DNA of 64,000 bases from Roseinatronobacter sp. S2. GTDB lineage: Bacteria; Pseudomonadota; Alphaproteobacteria; Rhodobacterales; Rhodobacteraceae. Below the pieces are notes generated by a model. That model searched no databases, was not told the origin of the DNA, and saw only the letters and a program-made list of their open reading frames with translations. The position numbers were made by a program, and so were the translations under genes. Shown here in pieces: positions 20,398 to 29,438 of this stretch (position 1 is its first letter; every line of letters begins with the position of its first letter). The stretch lies in contig NZ_CP121113.1 of the NCBI RefSeq assembly GCF_029581395.1, forward strand, positions 1,174,001-1,238,000, in the 5' to 3' direction.

Positions 20398-20592
20398 GTG
20401 CGCGGGGCTGTTTCTGGAAAGACAGGGAAACATGATGGCACAATTCCAACTTTTCCTGTTGGCACCTGACCGGGTTTGCGCGCGGTCAGGCAGACTTTGC
20501 CGCAGCACGAAACCGGCTTGCACAAAAGCCTATAGGCATGGCTGAAACCCTGCCTTTCCATCCCCAATCCCGTATTTCAGGAGGTATCGCAT

Positions 20593-21711
20593 ATGGTGAA
20601 ATTTCTACATCCGGTCCTTCCGCGTGGTCTGTGCCGCATCGGGCATATGCGCGCGCCGGTCATGGCCTGTATGATGGTCTGGCCTGTCTGGCTGTCCCCT
20701 GTCCATGCCGATCAGACCGAAGCGCCTGTCATCGCGCCAGACGCATCCTTGCCCGCGCAGTCAACGCAACCGTTGCGCGTCACGGGAATCGACGCCACGG
20801 CAATGCCCGGCGCAGGCGATGTCGCGCAGGAATTTACCCACGCCCCCGGCCTTGTCCCCATCGACCCGATGGATCTGGAGTATGAGATAGCGCAGATCCT
20901 GCATTCCGCACAGGACACGGTCATGGCGCCGGGGGTAGGGCTGTCCCCGTTGACAAAAAGCATTGTTGCGGTGCAGGCGCATGACAGCCGCCTGCCCAGC
21001 GTCCGCTACCACCTAAGTTACGCCCAAGCCGAAGCCACAGTTACAGCGGGCGGCGCGACCGGGCTGGTCAGCCTGATCGAATTGCGGCGCTTCAATCTTG
21101 GCCCTGCCCGCCATGCCCAGATCGTGGCAGAGCATGGCGCGGAAAACACCGCCCCACTGGACGCGTTTGGCGAAGGTCCGCATCTTGTCTGGCGTTTCGC
21201 GATGCAGGGATTGCGCGGCGTGGATGCGGTGATCCTGTCTGCCGCGCGCGGCGAAATTGACACGCCGGAACGGGATTGTCTGGGGTTTCATTGCCTGATG
21301 GCAGACTCCATCATTCCGCATATCGCGGACTGGCAGATGGGGCCTGCGACGCAGGCACCGCAGTTCCGCCCGTCATATGATGAAATATGGCAGGGTGCCC
21401 CTTCCAGCCCGGCAATGCTGGATATGCTTGCGTTGCATAACGGGTTGGCCAAGGCAGCGCCGGGGCGCGACGATGCACGCTGGCGCGCGTTCGAATGGCG
21501 CGAAGGCGCAAGGGCAGGCACGCCCTTCGTTGATGTCATTGTCGAGATCGGATTATGGCAGGGGGCGGGGGCCGAGGTGATGCTGCGTGACACGGACCTT
21601 ATGGATCATGAGTTGCAAACGATCTGGTATCGCCTTGGTGCGTTCTCCGGCCCGCAGGGGGCTGAAATCCAGCCCTTTCAAGCGGCGGAAAAATGGCCTG
21701 ACCGCCGGTAA
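20593..21711 (+). CDS. Secreted protein of unknown function
   Basis: The 372-residue product starts at ATG 20593 after an AGGAGG ribosome binding site. A long signal sequence (hydrophobic core APVMACMMVWPVWLSP, cut after VHA) directs it to the periplasm. The mature part has no membrane helix and one cysteine pair in ERDCLGFHCLMAD. I do not recognise the family. The position between an OmpA-like and another secreted protein suggests an envelope role; nothing in the sequence indicates catalysis. Confidence 0.75.
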   Translation: MVKFLHPVLPRGLCRIGHMRAPVMACMMVWPVWLSPVHADQTEAPVIAPDASLPAQSTQPLRVTGIDATAMPGAGDVAQEFTHAPGLVPIDPMDLEYEIAQILHSAQDTVMAPGVGLSPLTKSIVAVQAHDSRLPSVRYHLSYAQAEATVTAGGATGLVSLIELRRFNLGPARHAQIVAEHGAENTAPLDAFGEGPHLVWRFAMQGLRGVDAVILSAARGEIDTPERDCLGFHCLMADSIIPHIADWQMGPATQAPQFRPSYDEIWQGAPSSPAMLDMLALHNGLAKAAPGRDDARWRAFEWREGARAGTPFVDVIVEIGLWQGAGAEVMLRDTDLMDHELQTIWYRLGAFSGPQGAEIQPFQAAEKWPDRR

Positions 21712-21737
21712 GCCGCGCCATCCCCACAGTTTGTATC

Positions 21738-22442
21738 ATGAAAGGAACGTATATGTATTGCCGCGAAACCCCCAAAAGCCGCCGCCTGACCCTTGCCGTA
21801 TGTCTGGCGCTTTTCGTCCTGACCCTGTCCTTCCTGCCCCGGCCAGTCAGTGCAGACAGCGAGATGACAGATTTCGCCTTCGAGATGATCGATCCGGGTT
21901 TCTGCGCCGCGCCCCCGCCACAGGTGCCGGACGCGCAGGTGCGTTCGTCGGTGTCTGAACGGCCTGAAGACTTTACCGTGCGCGGCGAAGTTGCGGCACC
22001 TGTGTCTGCCGTTTTGCGCGGCGACGGGTTCTTTGCGCGCGGCAGCGGCCGCAACGCCATTGCCAGCACAATCTATACAGGTGTTTTGTCCGACAGCGGC
22101 GCAATCTCTTTCCTGTGTCTGGCGCTCGTGCCGGTGAACGAGATGAACCTGACCGAAGGCGACGCCATGCTGCGCGGTCCGGATAGCGACCCCCAAGACG
22201 GCGATTACTACATGGTTCTTGGCCGTATTCTGGAACGTGATGCCGACGGGGCCGGTCATGTGGTGGGCGACATTGAAATCGCCGATGGCACACTGCAATT
22301 CAAGGCCGATCATGGCGACGAGATTGAAGGCAGCCTTGCGCTGATTGGCGACATGTCGGACGGCACAGCGCTGGATGTCAGGTTTGATTTCAAACTGATC
22401 GAGGATGACTATGTCCGCTTCATTGACCTGTCCGGCGACTAA
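21738..22442 (+). CDS. Secreted protein of unknown function
   Basis: The 234-residue protein begins 26 bases after the preceding secreted-protein gene, suggesting co-transcription. Its signal peptide has the core LAVCLALFVLTLSFLP and is cut after SADS or VSA. The mature domain has cysteines in DPGFCAAPPP and SFLCLALVP and looks like an all-beta protein (alternating hydrophobic strands such as ALDVRFDFKLIEDDYVRF). No family recognised. An alternative start is the ATG six codons later (MYCRET). Confidence 0.72.
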   Translation: MKGTYMYCRETPKSRRLTLAVCLALFVLTLSFLPRPVSADSEMTDFAFEMIDPGFCAAPPPQVPDAQVRSSVSERPEDFTVRGEVAAPVSAVLRGDGFFARGSGRNAIASTIYTGVLSDSGAISFLCLALVPVNEMNLTEGDAMLRGPDSDPQDGDYYMVLGRILERDADGAGHVVGDIEIADGTLQFKADHGDEIEGSLALIGDMSDGTALDVRFDFKLIEDDYVRFIDLSGD

Positions 22443-22470
22443 GGCGCGGCCTGTGGTGTCCGGTATTGGA

Positions 22471-22808
22471 ATGAAAAAAGGGGTGCGAATACGCCCGTAT
22501 TACCCCGTCGTATCGCAGCCAGTCTGCTTTTGATGGCGGCCGTCATGCTGTCCATACAAAATGTCGCGCAGGCCAGCGAAATCACATAGCGCGTGGTGAA
22601 GGTCGCGCCCAATGACGTGCTGAATGTGCGTTCGGGTGCGGGCGCGTCGCATGGAATTGTCGGTATGTTCCCACCTGCTGCGCGTGACATCCGCATCACC
22701 GGACGGATACGCACCCTGAACAGCGGCGCAGTCTGGGTCGAGGTTCGGTCACTGGCGCTGCCCGACGGGGTTGGCTGGGTCAATGGGCGGTTTCTGGGCC
22801 GGATCTAG
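22471..22808 (+). pseudogene. Broken secreted SH3-domain (SH3b) protein gene
   Basis: From 22593 the frame encodes a bacterial SH3 domain (VLNVRSGAGASHGIVG, then VWVEVRSL and GVGWVNGRFLG). The same frame upstream encodes a typical signal peptide (IAASLLLMAAVMLSIQ, then AQA), but a TAG at 22587-22589 separates the two. The natural start ATGAAAAAAGGGG at 22471 is in another frame; one extra base in the A/G run would bring it into frame with the signal peptide. Two lesions suggest a decaying gene. If expressed from GTG 22593, only a cytoplasmic 71-residue SH3 fragment would be made. Confidence 0.65.
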
Positions 22809-22994
22809 CGCGGGCAGTGGTTGCGCTGGCGTCTCCGCGCCTCATGCGGGTCGCTATTGCTAGGCCAAATGATGCCGCGTTGCAGCCGTGGTGAAATCCG
22901 GTCTGCCAGCAAGGGACAGACCGGAACAGGGCAGTTTGCGCCATTTGCTTCGCGCAGCAGGCACAAACTGCCCCGCAGTCCAGCAAAAGGGCGG

Positions 22995-23084
22995 CTACAC
23001 CGGGTGAATGATCATCACAGTGACCGTGTAGACAGCGGTGCCCACGAAGAAACCCAGCACCAGCCACAAACGCAGAGTGTCCAT
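22995..23084 (-). CDS. Small single-pass membrane protein (29 residues)
   Basis: The ATG at 23084 is preceded by GGAGG at 7 bases spacing, an excellent ribosome binding site. The product, MDTLRLWLVLGFFVGTAV followed by a short tail ending IIHPV, is essentially one transmembrane helix. It resembles in size the small subunits or regulators of membrane complexes, but I do not recognise it. It lies 65 bases downstream of a small secreted protein on the same strand. Confidence 0.5.
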   Translation of the reverse strand: MDTLRLWLVLGFFVGTAVYTVTVMIIHPV

Positions 23085-23149
23085 CTGCGACCTCCATATT
23101 TTCATGTGAAATTTTTGCCCCACCCGCGATGCGGGCAAAGCTGCGCAGA

Positions 23150-23476
23150 TCACATGACGTGCGGTGGCGCGCGTGCAGGGTTGCCGGCGATGGTGCGGTG
23201 CAGATGTGGCGCGGCATACGCGGTGCCCTGCAACATGCGCGATATGGGGCAGGGCGGGGCGCAATCCGGACCGGCTTGACACCAGTGCGCATCTGCGGCG
23301 GCTGTCGGTTCTGCCTGACGGCGGGCGCTGTCATTCCCTGCAAGTTCGGGGCAGGGTGCGGCCAGTGTGACAGGTTGCGCGTCCTGTGTCTGAAAGTCAT
23401 CAGATGCATAAGCATAGGCTTGATGCAGCCCGCTTATGGTCAGGATAACAATCAGGAAACTGGCTATGTAACGCAT
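23150..23476 (-). CDS. Small secreted cysteine-containing protein of unknown function
   Basis: From the ATG at 23476 the 108-residue product has a plausible signal peptide (MRYIASFLIVILTISGLH, cut after AYA). The mature part has four to five cysteines (APCPEL, HWCQAG, DCAPPCP). No family recognised. The ribosome binding site is weak and the C-terminal half is proline/alanine-rich, so the call is tentative. Confidence 0.42.
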   Translation of the reverse strand: MRYIASFLIVILTISGLHQAYAYASDDFQTQDAQPVTLAAPCPELAGNDSARRQAEPTAAADAHWCQAGPDCAPPCPISRMLQGTAYAAPHLHRTIAGNPARAPPHVM

Positions 23477-23626
23477 GTTCGCGCGGGTCCAAAAGGGACA
23501 ACATGTCGATTTACCCGCAATTGCTGGGCCTTGTCCATCCGGCTTGATGTGTGCGCACCACACTGTTGCGTGTGACTAACGGGATTATTGCACAAACCCT
23601 GTATGTGGGGGGCGGGCGCAGGGCAA

Positions 23627-25312
23627 TCATTCCTTTGGGGGCTGGCCCTCGATGGCTTCCAGTGCTTCGATGGATGGCGGTGTTTCCGACACGCTTGGGT
23701 GTGCTTCTTCTTCGGCTTGCTTTGCGGCTTCGCGCTCTGCCTCTCGCAGCAGCAATCGTTCTATGCGCATGGTCAACAGACGATCGGTTTCGGTCTTTAG
23801 CGCCAGTTCATGCGACAGGTCCCGATACAGGGACACGGCAATCAGGATCATCAGCAGCATGAAGGGAAATGCCGCGATGATTGACACGGTCTGCAAACTT
23901 TCCAGCCCGCCTGTCAGCAGCAAAACCACCACCAGCATCAACTGCAACCCCGCCCACAGAACGCGAATGGTCGTCGTCGGGTTCAGCACCCCTTTCGAGG
24001 TGAACATGCCCAGCACAAACGTCGCCGCATCCGCCGAGGTGATCAGAAAAAGGCACACCAGCACGATGGCCGCAGCCGTCAGCACCCCGCGGAGGGGAAG
24101 CTGTTCGAGCATGACAAAAAGCCCAGAGGGAACTTCGTGCGCAACCGCATCGGCAATGCCTGCATTCGCGAAGATTTCAAAGTGAATTGAAGCGCCCCCA
24201 AAGACCGAAAACCACAGCATGCTTAACGCCACCGGCACGATCATCACACCAAGCACGAATTCGCGTATTGTCCGCCCGCGCGAGATGCGCGCGATGAAAC
24301 TGCCCACGAAAGGCGCCCAGCTTAGCCCCCATGCCCAGTAGAACATTGTCCACTGCTCGACCCAGCGCGCATCGGAAAACGGGGTTGTCACAAGGCTCAT
24401 CTGCACGACATTGCCCAGATAATCACCCAAGGTCTGGGTCATGACACCAAAGATGAAGGCGGTGGGGCCAAAGGCCAGCACAAACAGCAGAAGAATGCCC
24501 GCCAAAGCCATGTTGAAATTACTGAGCAGGCGCAATCCCTTGTCCAGCGGCGTCATGGCCGACAGAATGAATAACCCGCCCACGACCGCAATGATGCCAA
24601 ATTGTGCAGGGAAGCCATAGGGAATATCGGTCAGGCGCGACACCCCGCTGTTGATCTGCAACGCCCCAAGGCCCAGTGTTGTCGCCACACCAAAGACGGT
24701 GGACACGACTGTCAGAATATCAATCGCCTTGCCCCATCCGGTATCCACCCTGTCCCCCAGAAGCGGCCGGAGCGTTTCGCTGATCAGGCCAAAACTGTGA
24801 TGACGAAACCGCACATAGGCGATGGCCAGCCCCACAAGGGCAAAATTCGCCCATTGATGCAGCCCCCAGTGAAAGAAAGCATAGGTCATGCCGGTTTGCG
24901 CGGCATCCGTCGTGCGCGGCAAGCCGCTGCCCATGGGCGGTTCATTGAAATGCATCATGGGTTCAGCCACACCCCAGAACACCAGCCCCACGCCCATGCC
25001 AGCCGAGAAGATCATCGCCAGCCAGCTGGAAAAGGAAAATTCCGCAGGCTCGTCTTCCGCGCCCAGCCGGATATTGCCGAAACGCGACACCCCAAGAAAA
25101 AGCACGAACCCCACAAAGACCGTGATGACCAACAGATACATCCAGCCAAGATTGCTTGCCGTGACGTTCAGAACGACCAATGCAGTCTGGCCCACCGCGT
25201 CAGGCGCAATGGCTGCGGCCGTGACAAACACAAGGATTATGGCCGCCGACACCCGAAAGACGACGCCGACATCGCCCAACAAGGTCTTGGTCGGTATGGC
25301 TGGGAATTTCAT
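23627..25312 (-). CDS. BCCT-family betaine/choline/carnitine transporter
   Basis: The start at 25312 follows GGAG at 5 bases; the reading to 25426 is an extension without family match. The 561-residue membrane protein has twelve expected helices and the BCCT core GMGVGLVFWGVAEPMMHF, the tryptophan-rich FYWAWGLSWAPFVGSF segment of helix 8, and FIARISRGRTIREF. The C-terminal tail is charged (REAEREAAKQAEEEAHP), as in osmosensing members. Such carriers import compatible solutes such as glycine betaine with sodium or protons, useful under salt stress. Confidence 0.95.
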   Translation of the reverse strand: MKFPAIPTKTLLGDVGVVFRVSAAIILVFVTAAAIAPDAVGQTALVVLNVTASNLGWMYLLVITVFVGFVLFLGVSRFGNIRLGAEDEPAEFSFSSWLAMIFSAGMGVGLVFWGVAEPMMHFNEPPMGSGLPRTTDAAQTGMTYAFFHWGLHQWANFALVGLAIAYVRFRHHSFGLISETLRPLLGDRVDTGWGKAIDILTVVSTVFGVATTLGLGALQINSGVSRLTDIPYGFPAQFGIIAVVGGLFILSAMTPLDKGLRLLSNFNMALAGILLLFVLAFGPTAFIFGVMTQTLGDYLGNVVQMSLVTTPFSDARWVEQWTMFYWAWGLSWAPFVGSFIARISRGRTIREFVLGVMIVPVALSMLWFSVFGGASIHFEIFANAGIADAVAHEVPSGLFVMLEQLPLRGVLTAAAIVLVCLFLITSADAATFVLGMFTSKGVLNPTTTIRVLWAGLQLMLVVVLLLTGGLESLQTVSIIAAFPFMLLMILIAVSLYRDLSHELALKTETDRLLTMRIERLLLREAEREAAKQAEEEAHPSVSETPPSIEALEAIEGQPPKE

Positions 25313-25440
25313 GGGTACTCCGGGCAGATGGTGGCAAGATAAGACAACGCCGCAAGCGGCATAGTGTTCGGGGGGCAGGGTATAGGCAGAAATTGCTACG
25401 GGGTCAAAAACGCGCCTATGCGGCACTCGCGCCCGTGCGA

Positions 25441-25821
25441 TCAGTCGTCATCGACATCGACCAAATCAGCGATTTCAGGCGCAATCAGGCCAGAATGAAC
25501 TGCCAGTAGAATAAGCTTTGCATCGCGCGATGCCCCGTCAGTGATGGCCTCGTCCACACGGTGTTCGGTCTGGTCGGCAATGTCCATGCCATTGTTTGAT
25601 GCAAACTGTTCATGGCCCAGTATGCAATAGGCAAGCAGTTGGGCGGCTTGCGCGAAAGCGGCCTTTCGTCCCAGGGCCGCGACCTGCGTTTTGTAAAGCT
25701 GCATGACGGTCAGCTTCACAGGGTCCGGCACAAGCATCGGATGCACCCCGAATGCCCGAAATGCGTCATCAAGCGCATTCATCGCGCTAGAGCGGCCCAG
25801 AAGATCGAAGAAACGAAACAT
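25441..25821 (-). CDS. Conserved small protein of unknown function
   Basis: The 126-residue protein starts at the ATG at 25821 (a TTG two codons upstream is possible). It is mostly helical, without signal peptide, and ends in an acidic tail ADLVDVDDD. Phrases such as NALDDAFRAFGVHPMLVPDPVKLTV look conserved rather than random. No family recognised. It lies between a BCCT transporter and an exonuclease gene, all leftward. Confidence 0.65.
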   Translation of the reverse strand: MFRFFDLLGRSSAMNALDDAFRAFGVHPMLVPDPVKLTVMQLYKTQVAALGRKAAFAQAAQLLAYCILGHEQFASNNGMDIADQTEHRVDEAITDGASRDAKLILLAVHSGLIAPEIADLVDVDDD

Positions 25822-25881
25822 CACCAAACAATAACAGGTTCTGGGTCAGGCTCCAGCCGTCATTTACGGCTGCGGGTGGTT

Positions 25882-26445
25882 CTAGCGGGCCGGTTTGATC
25901 AACGCCTCAAACGGCAGGCCCAGACGCGCTTCGGCATGCAAGACCACCTGCGCGGCTGCGCGTGCATCCTCGCCCGCGTCATGGTGCCGGAAATCAAGGT
26001 TCAGAACCTTCTTCAGGTTGCCCAGACCATGCCCGCCATTTCCCTTAAGTTCCGGCCATGCCCGCCGTGCGATTTTGACACTGTCCGACCAGCGAAAATC
26101 AGGGGCGTCCCTTCCATAGGTGCGACTGGCAGCGTTCACGGCCTGCTTGTCGAAATTGCTGTGTTGAACAAGATGGTGGCGCGACAAAAGCGGAAACAGC
26201 ACCTCCAGCACCTGATCAAAGCGGGGGGCGGTGGCAACATGAACCGGACCAATCCCGTGCAGGCGGATGTTAAACGCATCAAAATCCGTGCAGGGGTTCA
26301 CCAGTGTCGAGAATGTATCAATCCGGTTGTCCGGCCAGACGCAGGCCAGCCCGATCTGGCAGATGCTGGCGGCATCCCTGCATGCGGTTTCCACGTCCAG
26401 CGCGATGAAGCGGAAATCACCTTCGGGGGGACGCGCGTGCATCAC
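25882..26445 (-). CDS. DEDDh 3'-5' exonuclease (DNA polymerase III epsilon-like)
   Basis: The 187-residue protein carries the three exonuclease motifs: ALDVETA (Exo I, DxE), HSNFDKQA (Exo II) and HHDAGEDARAAA (Exo III with the DEDDh histidine). It lacks the C-terminal polymerase-binding segment of full DnaQ, so it is a stand-alone exonuclease of the RNase T/DnaQ superfamily, probably in repair or RNA trimming. The start is at the paired ATGs at 26445/26442. Confidence 0.88.
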   Translation of the reverse strand: MMHARPPEGDFRFIALDVETACRDAASICQIGLACVWPDNRIDTFSTLVNPCTDFDAFNIRLHGIGPVHVATAPRFDQVLEVLFPLLSRHHLVQHSNFDKQAVNAASRTYGRDAPDFRWSDSVKIARRAWPELKGNGGHGLGNLKKVLNLDFRHHDAGEDARAAAQVVLHAEARLGLPFEALIKPAR

Positions 26446-26601
26446 ATCACCCCCGCAACCGGTTGCTTATGCAGGATTGCGCGTCGCGCGCAGGCCCGCT
26501 GTGATGGTGTTCTGGAACGGGGCGGGCAGGGCAGGGCCATATGATTTCCTGTTTCTTCGCCAGAATCTTAGCTAAATTTCCAGCGCTTTGCGACCAGCCA
26601 A

Positions 26602-27486
26602 TCATGATGGCGTCTGCTTTGCTTCGCGCAGGATGATGATGATCCCGCTTGATACAATGATTGCCGCGCCCAGAATGGTCCAGAGCATTGGAATATCGCC
26701 CCAGATCAGCCAGCCAAGCCCGGTGGCCCAGATCAGCGCGGTATAGTCAAACGGGGCCACGATGGCGGCAGGGGCCATGCGAAAGGCCTGCCCGATCAGC
26801 GCAAGGCCAAGGCTGCCGAAAACCGCGATTGCGACAAACAAGGCCATGTCACCCGCTTGCACCGGTGTCCAGTTGGCGACGGCAAAGGGGGCCGAATACA
26901 GCAACGGAAACAGCATGGCGAACAGCATCATCGTCCACAATCGTTCAGCGCGGTCAATCCAGCGGGCACTGATCATGAAGATGGCATAACACAGCGCCGT
27001 GCCCACCGGCAGCAGTGCCGCCAACTGAAACGCCGCACTGCCCGGACGCACAATGACCAGCACACCCACAAAACCCAGCAGCACCGCACCCCAGCGCCGC
27101 CAGCCGACATGTTCGCCCAGAAGGGGCACCGACAGGGCCGTGATGAAAATTGGCGCCGAGAAGACCAGCGCTGTCGCTTCGGCCAAAGGCATATACATCA
27201 GCGCTGTAAAATAAAGCCACGCGCCCACAACCATCAGCGCCCCGCGCAGCGCATGCAGGCGCAGATGGTTTGTGTGCAACGTGGCTTTACCAAAGGCCAG
27301 CATGATCACTGCGGCAATGATGGGCACAGCGATCAGATTGCGCAAAAACACAATCTGGATGGGGGCGTAGCGATCCGTCAGCAGTTTTGCGACTGCGTCA
27401 TTTGCCACCAGAAAGGCAACGCCCGCGCAAATGGTCAGGATTGCCAGTGGCGTTTCGCGTGCATTCAAAACAGCGGCGCTGCGCAT
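26602..27486 (-). CDS. EamA/DMT-family transporter
   Basis: The start at 27486 follows a GGGGGG-type ribosome binding site; the frame open to 27672 has no membrane-like sequence. The 294-residue protein has ten hydrophobic helices in two EamA repeats (VFLRNLIAVPIIAAV and the later GLALIGQAFRMAPAAIVAPFDYTALIWA). Members export metabolites or amino acids. It is divergent from the Crp-family regulator gene; shared control is possible but unproven. Confidence 0.9.
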   Translation of the reverse strand: MRSAAVLNARETPLAILTICAGVAFLVANDAVAKLLTDRYAPIQIVFLRNLIAVPIIAAVIMLAFGKATLHTNHLRLHALRGALMVVGAWLYFTALMYMPLAEATALVFSAPIFITALSVPLLGEHVGWRRWGAVLLGFVGVLVIVRPGSAAFQLAALLPVGTALCYAIFMISARWIDRAERLWTMMLFAMLFPLLYSAPFAVANWTPVQAGDMALFVAIAVFGSLGLALIGQAFRMAPAAIVAPFDYTALIWATGLGWLIWGDIPMLWTILGAAIIVSSGIIIILREAKQTPS

Positions 27487-27709
27487 CCTGCGTCCCCCCG
27501 ATAGATGTTCATCTGCCTGTGCTATCAGAGCAGCGATCAGGATGCGAGGGCGATGCCCCCGCCGTCGGACTGGCGACGTGCCTGCGCGTTTCATGTCCCC
27601 AAGGTGATCGGGTTGCCGCGCATGCATTCGGTGCGGACTTGACACTGCACCGCCCGGCGCGCCATGCTGCATACAGCAACCCTTGGCTGCCCTTCAGGTA
27701 AACGTTCTC

Positions 27710-28429
27710 ATGCACCCGTGCCAGACCTGTCCCTTGCGCAAGCATGACCTGTTTACGCCCTTCACCCCGGAAGATCTGCATTTCATGATGGAATTCCGCG
27801 CAGGCGAGGTGACTTTGTCACCCGGCGCAGCACTTTATCACGAAGGGGATGAGACAGACTATTTTTTCACCGCCCGCGAAGGTCAGGGGGCGCGGTTCAA
27901 GTACCTGCCGAATGGCGAGCGGCAGCTGGTGAACTTCATTTTTCCCGGTGATCTGGTGGGATTTCAGGCCATGCTGGCGGGCGGGGCCGCAACCTCGGCC
28001 ATAGCGGCAAGCGAAATGTTGCTTTGCCGGTTTGAAAAACGCAGGCTGGCCGATCTGTTTCGCAACAACCCGTCGCGGGCATACGCCTTGACATGGATTG
28101 CCGCCGTAGAGGAGCATTTCCTGAATGAGACCATCGCCACCTTGGGCCAGCGCACTGCGCCGCAACGTATGGCTTGGGCGCTTCTGAAAATTCATCGAAG
28201 GTTGGCTGCTGTTGGTCTGGCACCAAACGGGTTGGCACAGTTTCCCTTCAAGCAGCGCGATCTGGCCGACGCGCTTGGGTTGTCACTGGTTCATACCAAC
28301 AAGACCCTTGCGCGGCTGCGCCCGCTTGTCACCTGGACAAACGGCCTGTTGCAGATATGTGATGCCAACGCGCTGTCGGAACTTGCGTTGGCCGACACAT
28401 CACCGCCGCCTGATCGCCCGCTTCTATAG
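27710..28429 (+). CDS. Crp/Fnr-family transcriptional regulator
   Basis: The 239-residue protein (ATG 27710) has a cyclic-nucleotide-binding-like beta-barrel (LYHEGDETDYFFTAREG, FIFPGDLVGFQAML), a dimerisation helix and a winged helix-turn-helix (FPFKQRDLADALGLSLVHTNKTLARL). The N-terminus has HPCQTCPLR, two cysteines as in FNR relatives, but the full four-cysteine cluster pattern of FNR is absent, so an oxygen-sensing iron-sulfur cluster is unlikely. Its 3' end overlaps the convergent gene by 6 bases. Ligand and targets unknown. Confidence 0.9.
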   Translation: MHPCQTCPLRKHDLFTPFTPEDLHFMMEFRAGEVTLSPGAALYHEGDETDYFFTAREGQGARFKYLPNGERQLVNFIFPGDLVGFQAMLAGGAATSAIAASEMLLCRFEKRRLADLFRNNPSRAYALTWIAAVEEHFLNETIATLGQRTAPQRMAWALLKIHRRLAAVGLAPNGLAQFPFKQRDLADALGLSLVHTNKTLARLRPLVTWTNGLLQICDANALSELALADTSPPPDRPLL

Positions 28430-28783
28430 GCGTGTGGCAAAGCCCGCCACCATCTGTTCCAGATCCTCGGTGAAAAATGGCACGGCCAGCACCGGATAAG
28501 GCGGCGGGGTTTCGGATACATGCACGGAATCATGCATCAAGATGACATGCGCACCGCGTTGTTCCAGTTGCGGCCGCAAAGCGCTGTGCATAAAGGCCTC
28601 TGGCGACAATTGCACAACAGCAAGCCGCAGGGATGCGCCTTCGGTCAGATCCGCCATCAGGGCAAGCGCTTCTTCCTCGGTTCCGGCAACCATCGGAATG
28701 CCCACGCCCAGCTGCTCCAGCGTCGTGGAAACATCTTTTGCCACAATCGAAAAATTCACGAAAACAAGGAAATTTCCATCCAT
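28424..28783 (-). CDS. Small protein with receiver-like fold, unknown function
   Basis: The 119-residue product begins MDGNFLVFVNFSIVAKDV and has alternating beta strands and helices (VAGTEEEALALMADL, LRLAVVQLSPEAF, GAHVILMHDS, PVLAVPFFTEDLEQMV). This recalls a response-regulator receiver fold without the phosphoryl-accepting aspartate. It overlaps the convergent crp-like gene by 6 bases. The assignment of fold is inference. Confidence 0.62.
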   Translation of the reverse strand: MDGNFLVFVNFSIVAKDVSTTLEQLGVGIPMVAGTEEEALALMADLTEGASLRLAVVQLSPEAFMHSALRPQLEQRGAHVILMHDSVHVSETPPPYPVLAVPFFTEDLEQMVAGFATRL

Positions 28784-29438
28784 TTCAGCCCAGCACCTTC
28801 TTGTTGCACAGGCAGCATATGCGCAGAATTTACGACAGCGCGGTATAAACTACGACATAGCTAAAGCATGTCGCGCAAAAGTGGGAACGGGTTTTACGCT
28901 TCCCGGACATGCGTCATCAACAGGTCAAAGGCGGGGGCGTGACTACAAATGAACGCGGGCACGCCCTGACGCGGGTTTCACATCATCACTGCCGGATATG
29001 CATTATGGTTTTCTTGGGCCATGGTGCCTTTCGCTGGATGCATGCGCGCTGTCCAACCCGCACGATCGCGCCGGACGCATGGGGGCGGGGCCCGCGCTAC
29101 TGGCTTGGGGACCGGCAGATGAGTGGTCTGAAAAATCGTTAAGGAACCGGCAAGGCTATTGCAGTGAAATGCGTTTTTGAATGCAACGAAATAGCATTTA
29201 AGGAATTGTATTTATTTGTTTAATTTCGAGACGCTTGCGAAAGCGGGATCGCCTGTTTTTGGGGGTGTTCCCAAGCCGTTGCCGACGGAATTTGCGGCCC
29301 TTTCCTGACCCAAATCGGCAAATCCCCGCCGACATCTTCAGTGGCAAGGAAACCGGAATGCGCATGTCAGGGTTGTGATAACAGGGCGGAAGGTCTTCCT
29401 CAAAAGGGGGCAGTATCCCGCCGAAATAGGAGGTTATC
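28784..29438. other. Intergenic region with a palindromic repeat unit
   Basis: About 650 bases without a supportable gene; the short frames are arginine-rich and lack ribosome binding sites. The left part carries the GCATGTC palindromic repeat annotated separately. The right end holds AGGAGG ahead of the PRC-barrel gene. Confidence 0.5.
28866..28912. repeat. Palindromic intergenic repeat unit (GCATGTC...GACATGC)
   Basis: GCATGTC at 28866-28872 is matched by GACATGC at 28906-28912. The interior reads GCGCAAAAGTGGGAACGG followed by a TTTT-rich arm. This is the form of a dispersed intergenic repeat that I recall from Rhizobiales and Rhodobacterales genomes (GCATGTCGCGCAAAAGTG with GGTTTTGCG). 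Only one copy was noticed in this window. Confidence 0.6.

Noticed and set aside
27710..28429. Assigning the Crp-family protein as FNR
   Set aside because: Only a CxxC pair is visible near the N-terminus; the four cysteines that bind the oxygen-sensing cluster are not all present.
28909..29142. 77-residue frame in the gap before the PRC-barrel gene
   Set aside because: No ribosome binding site, histidine/arginine-rich, overlaps the palindromic repeat.
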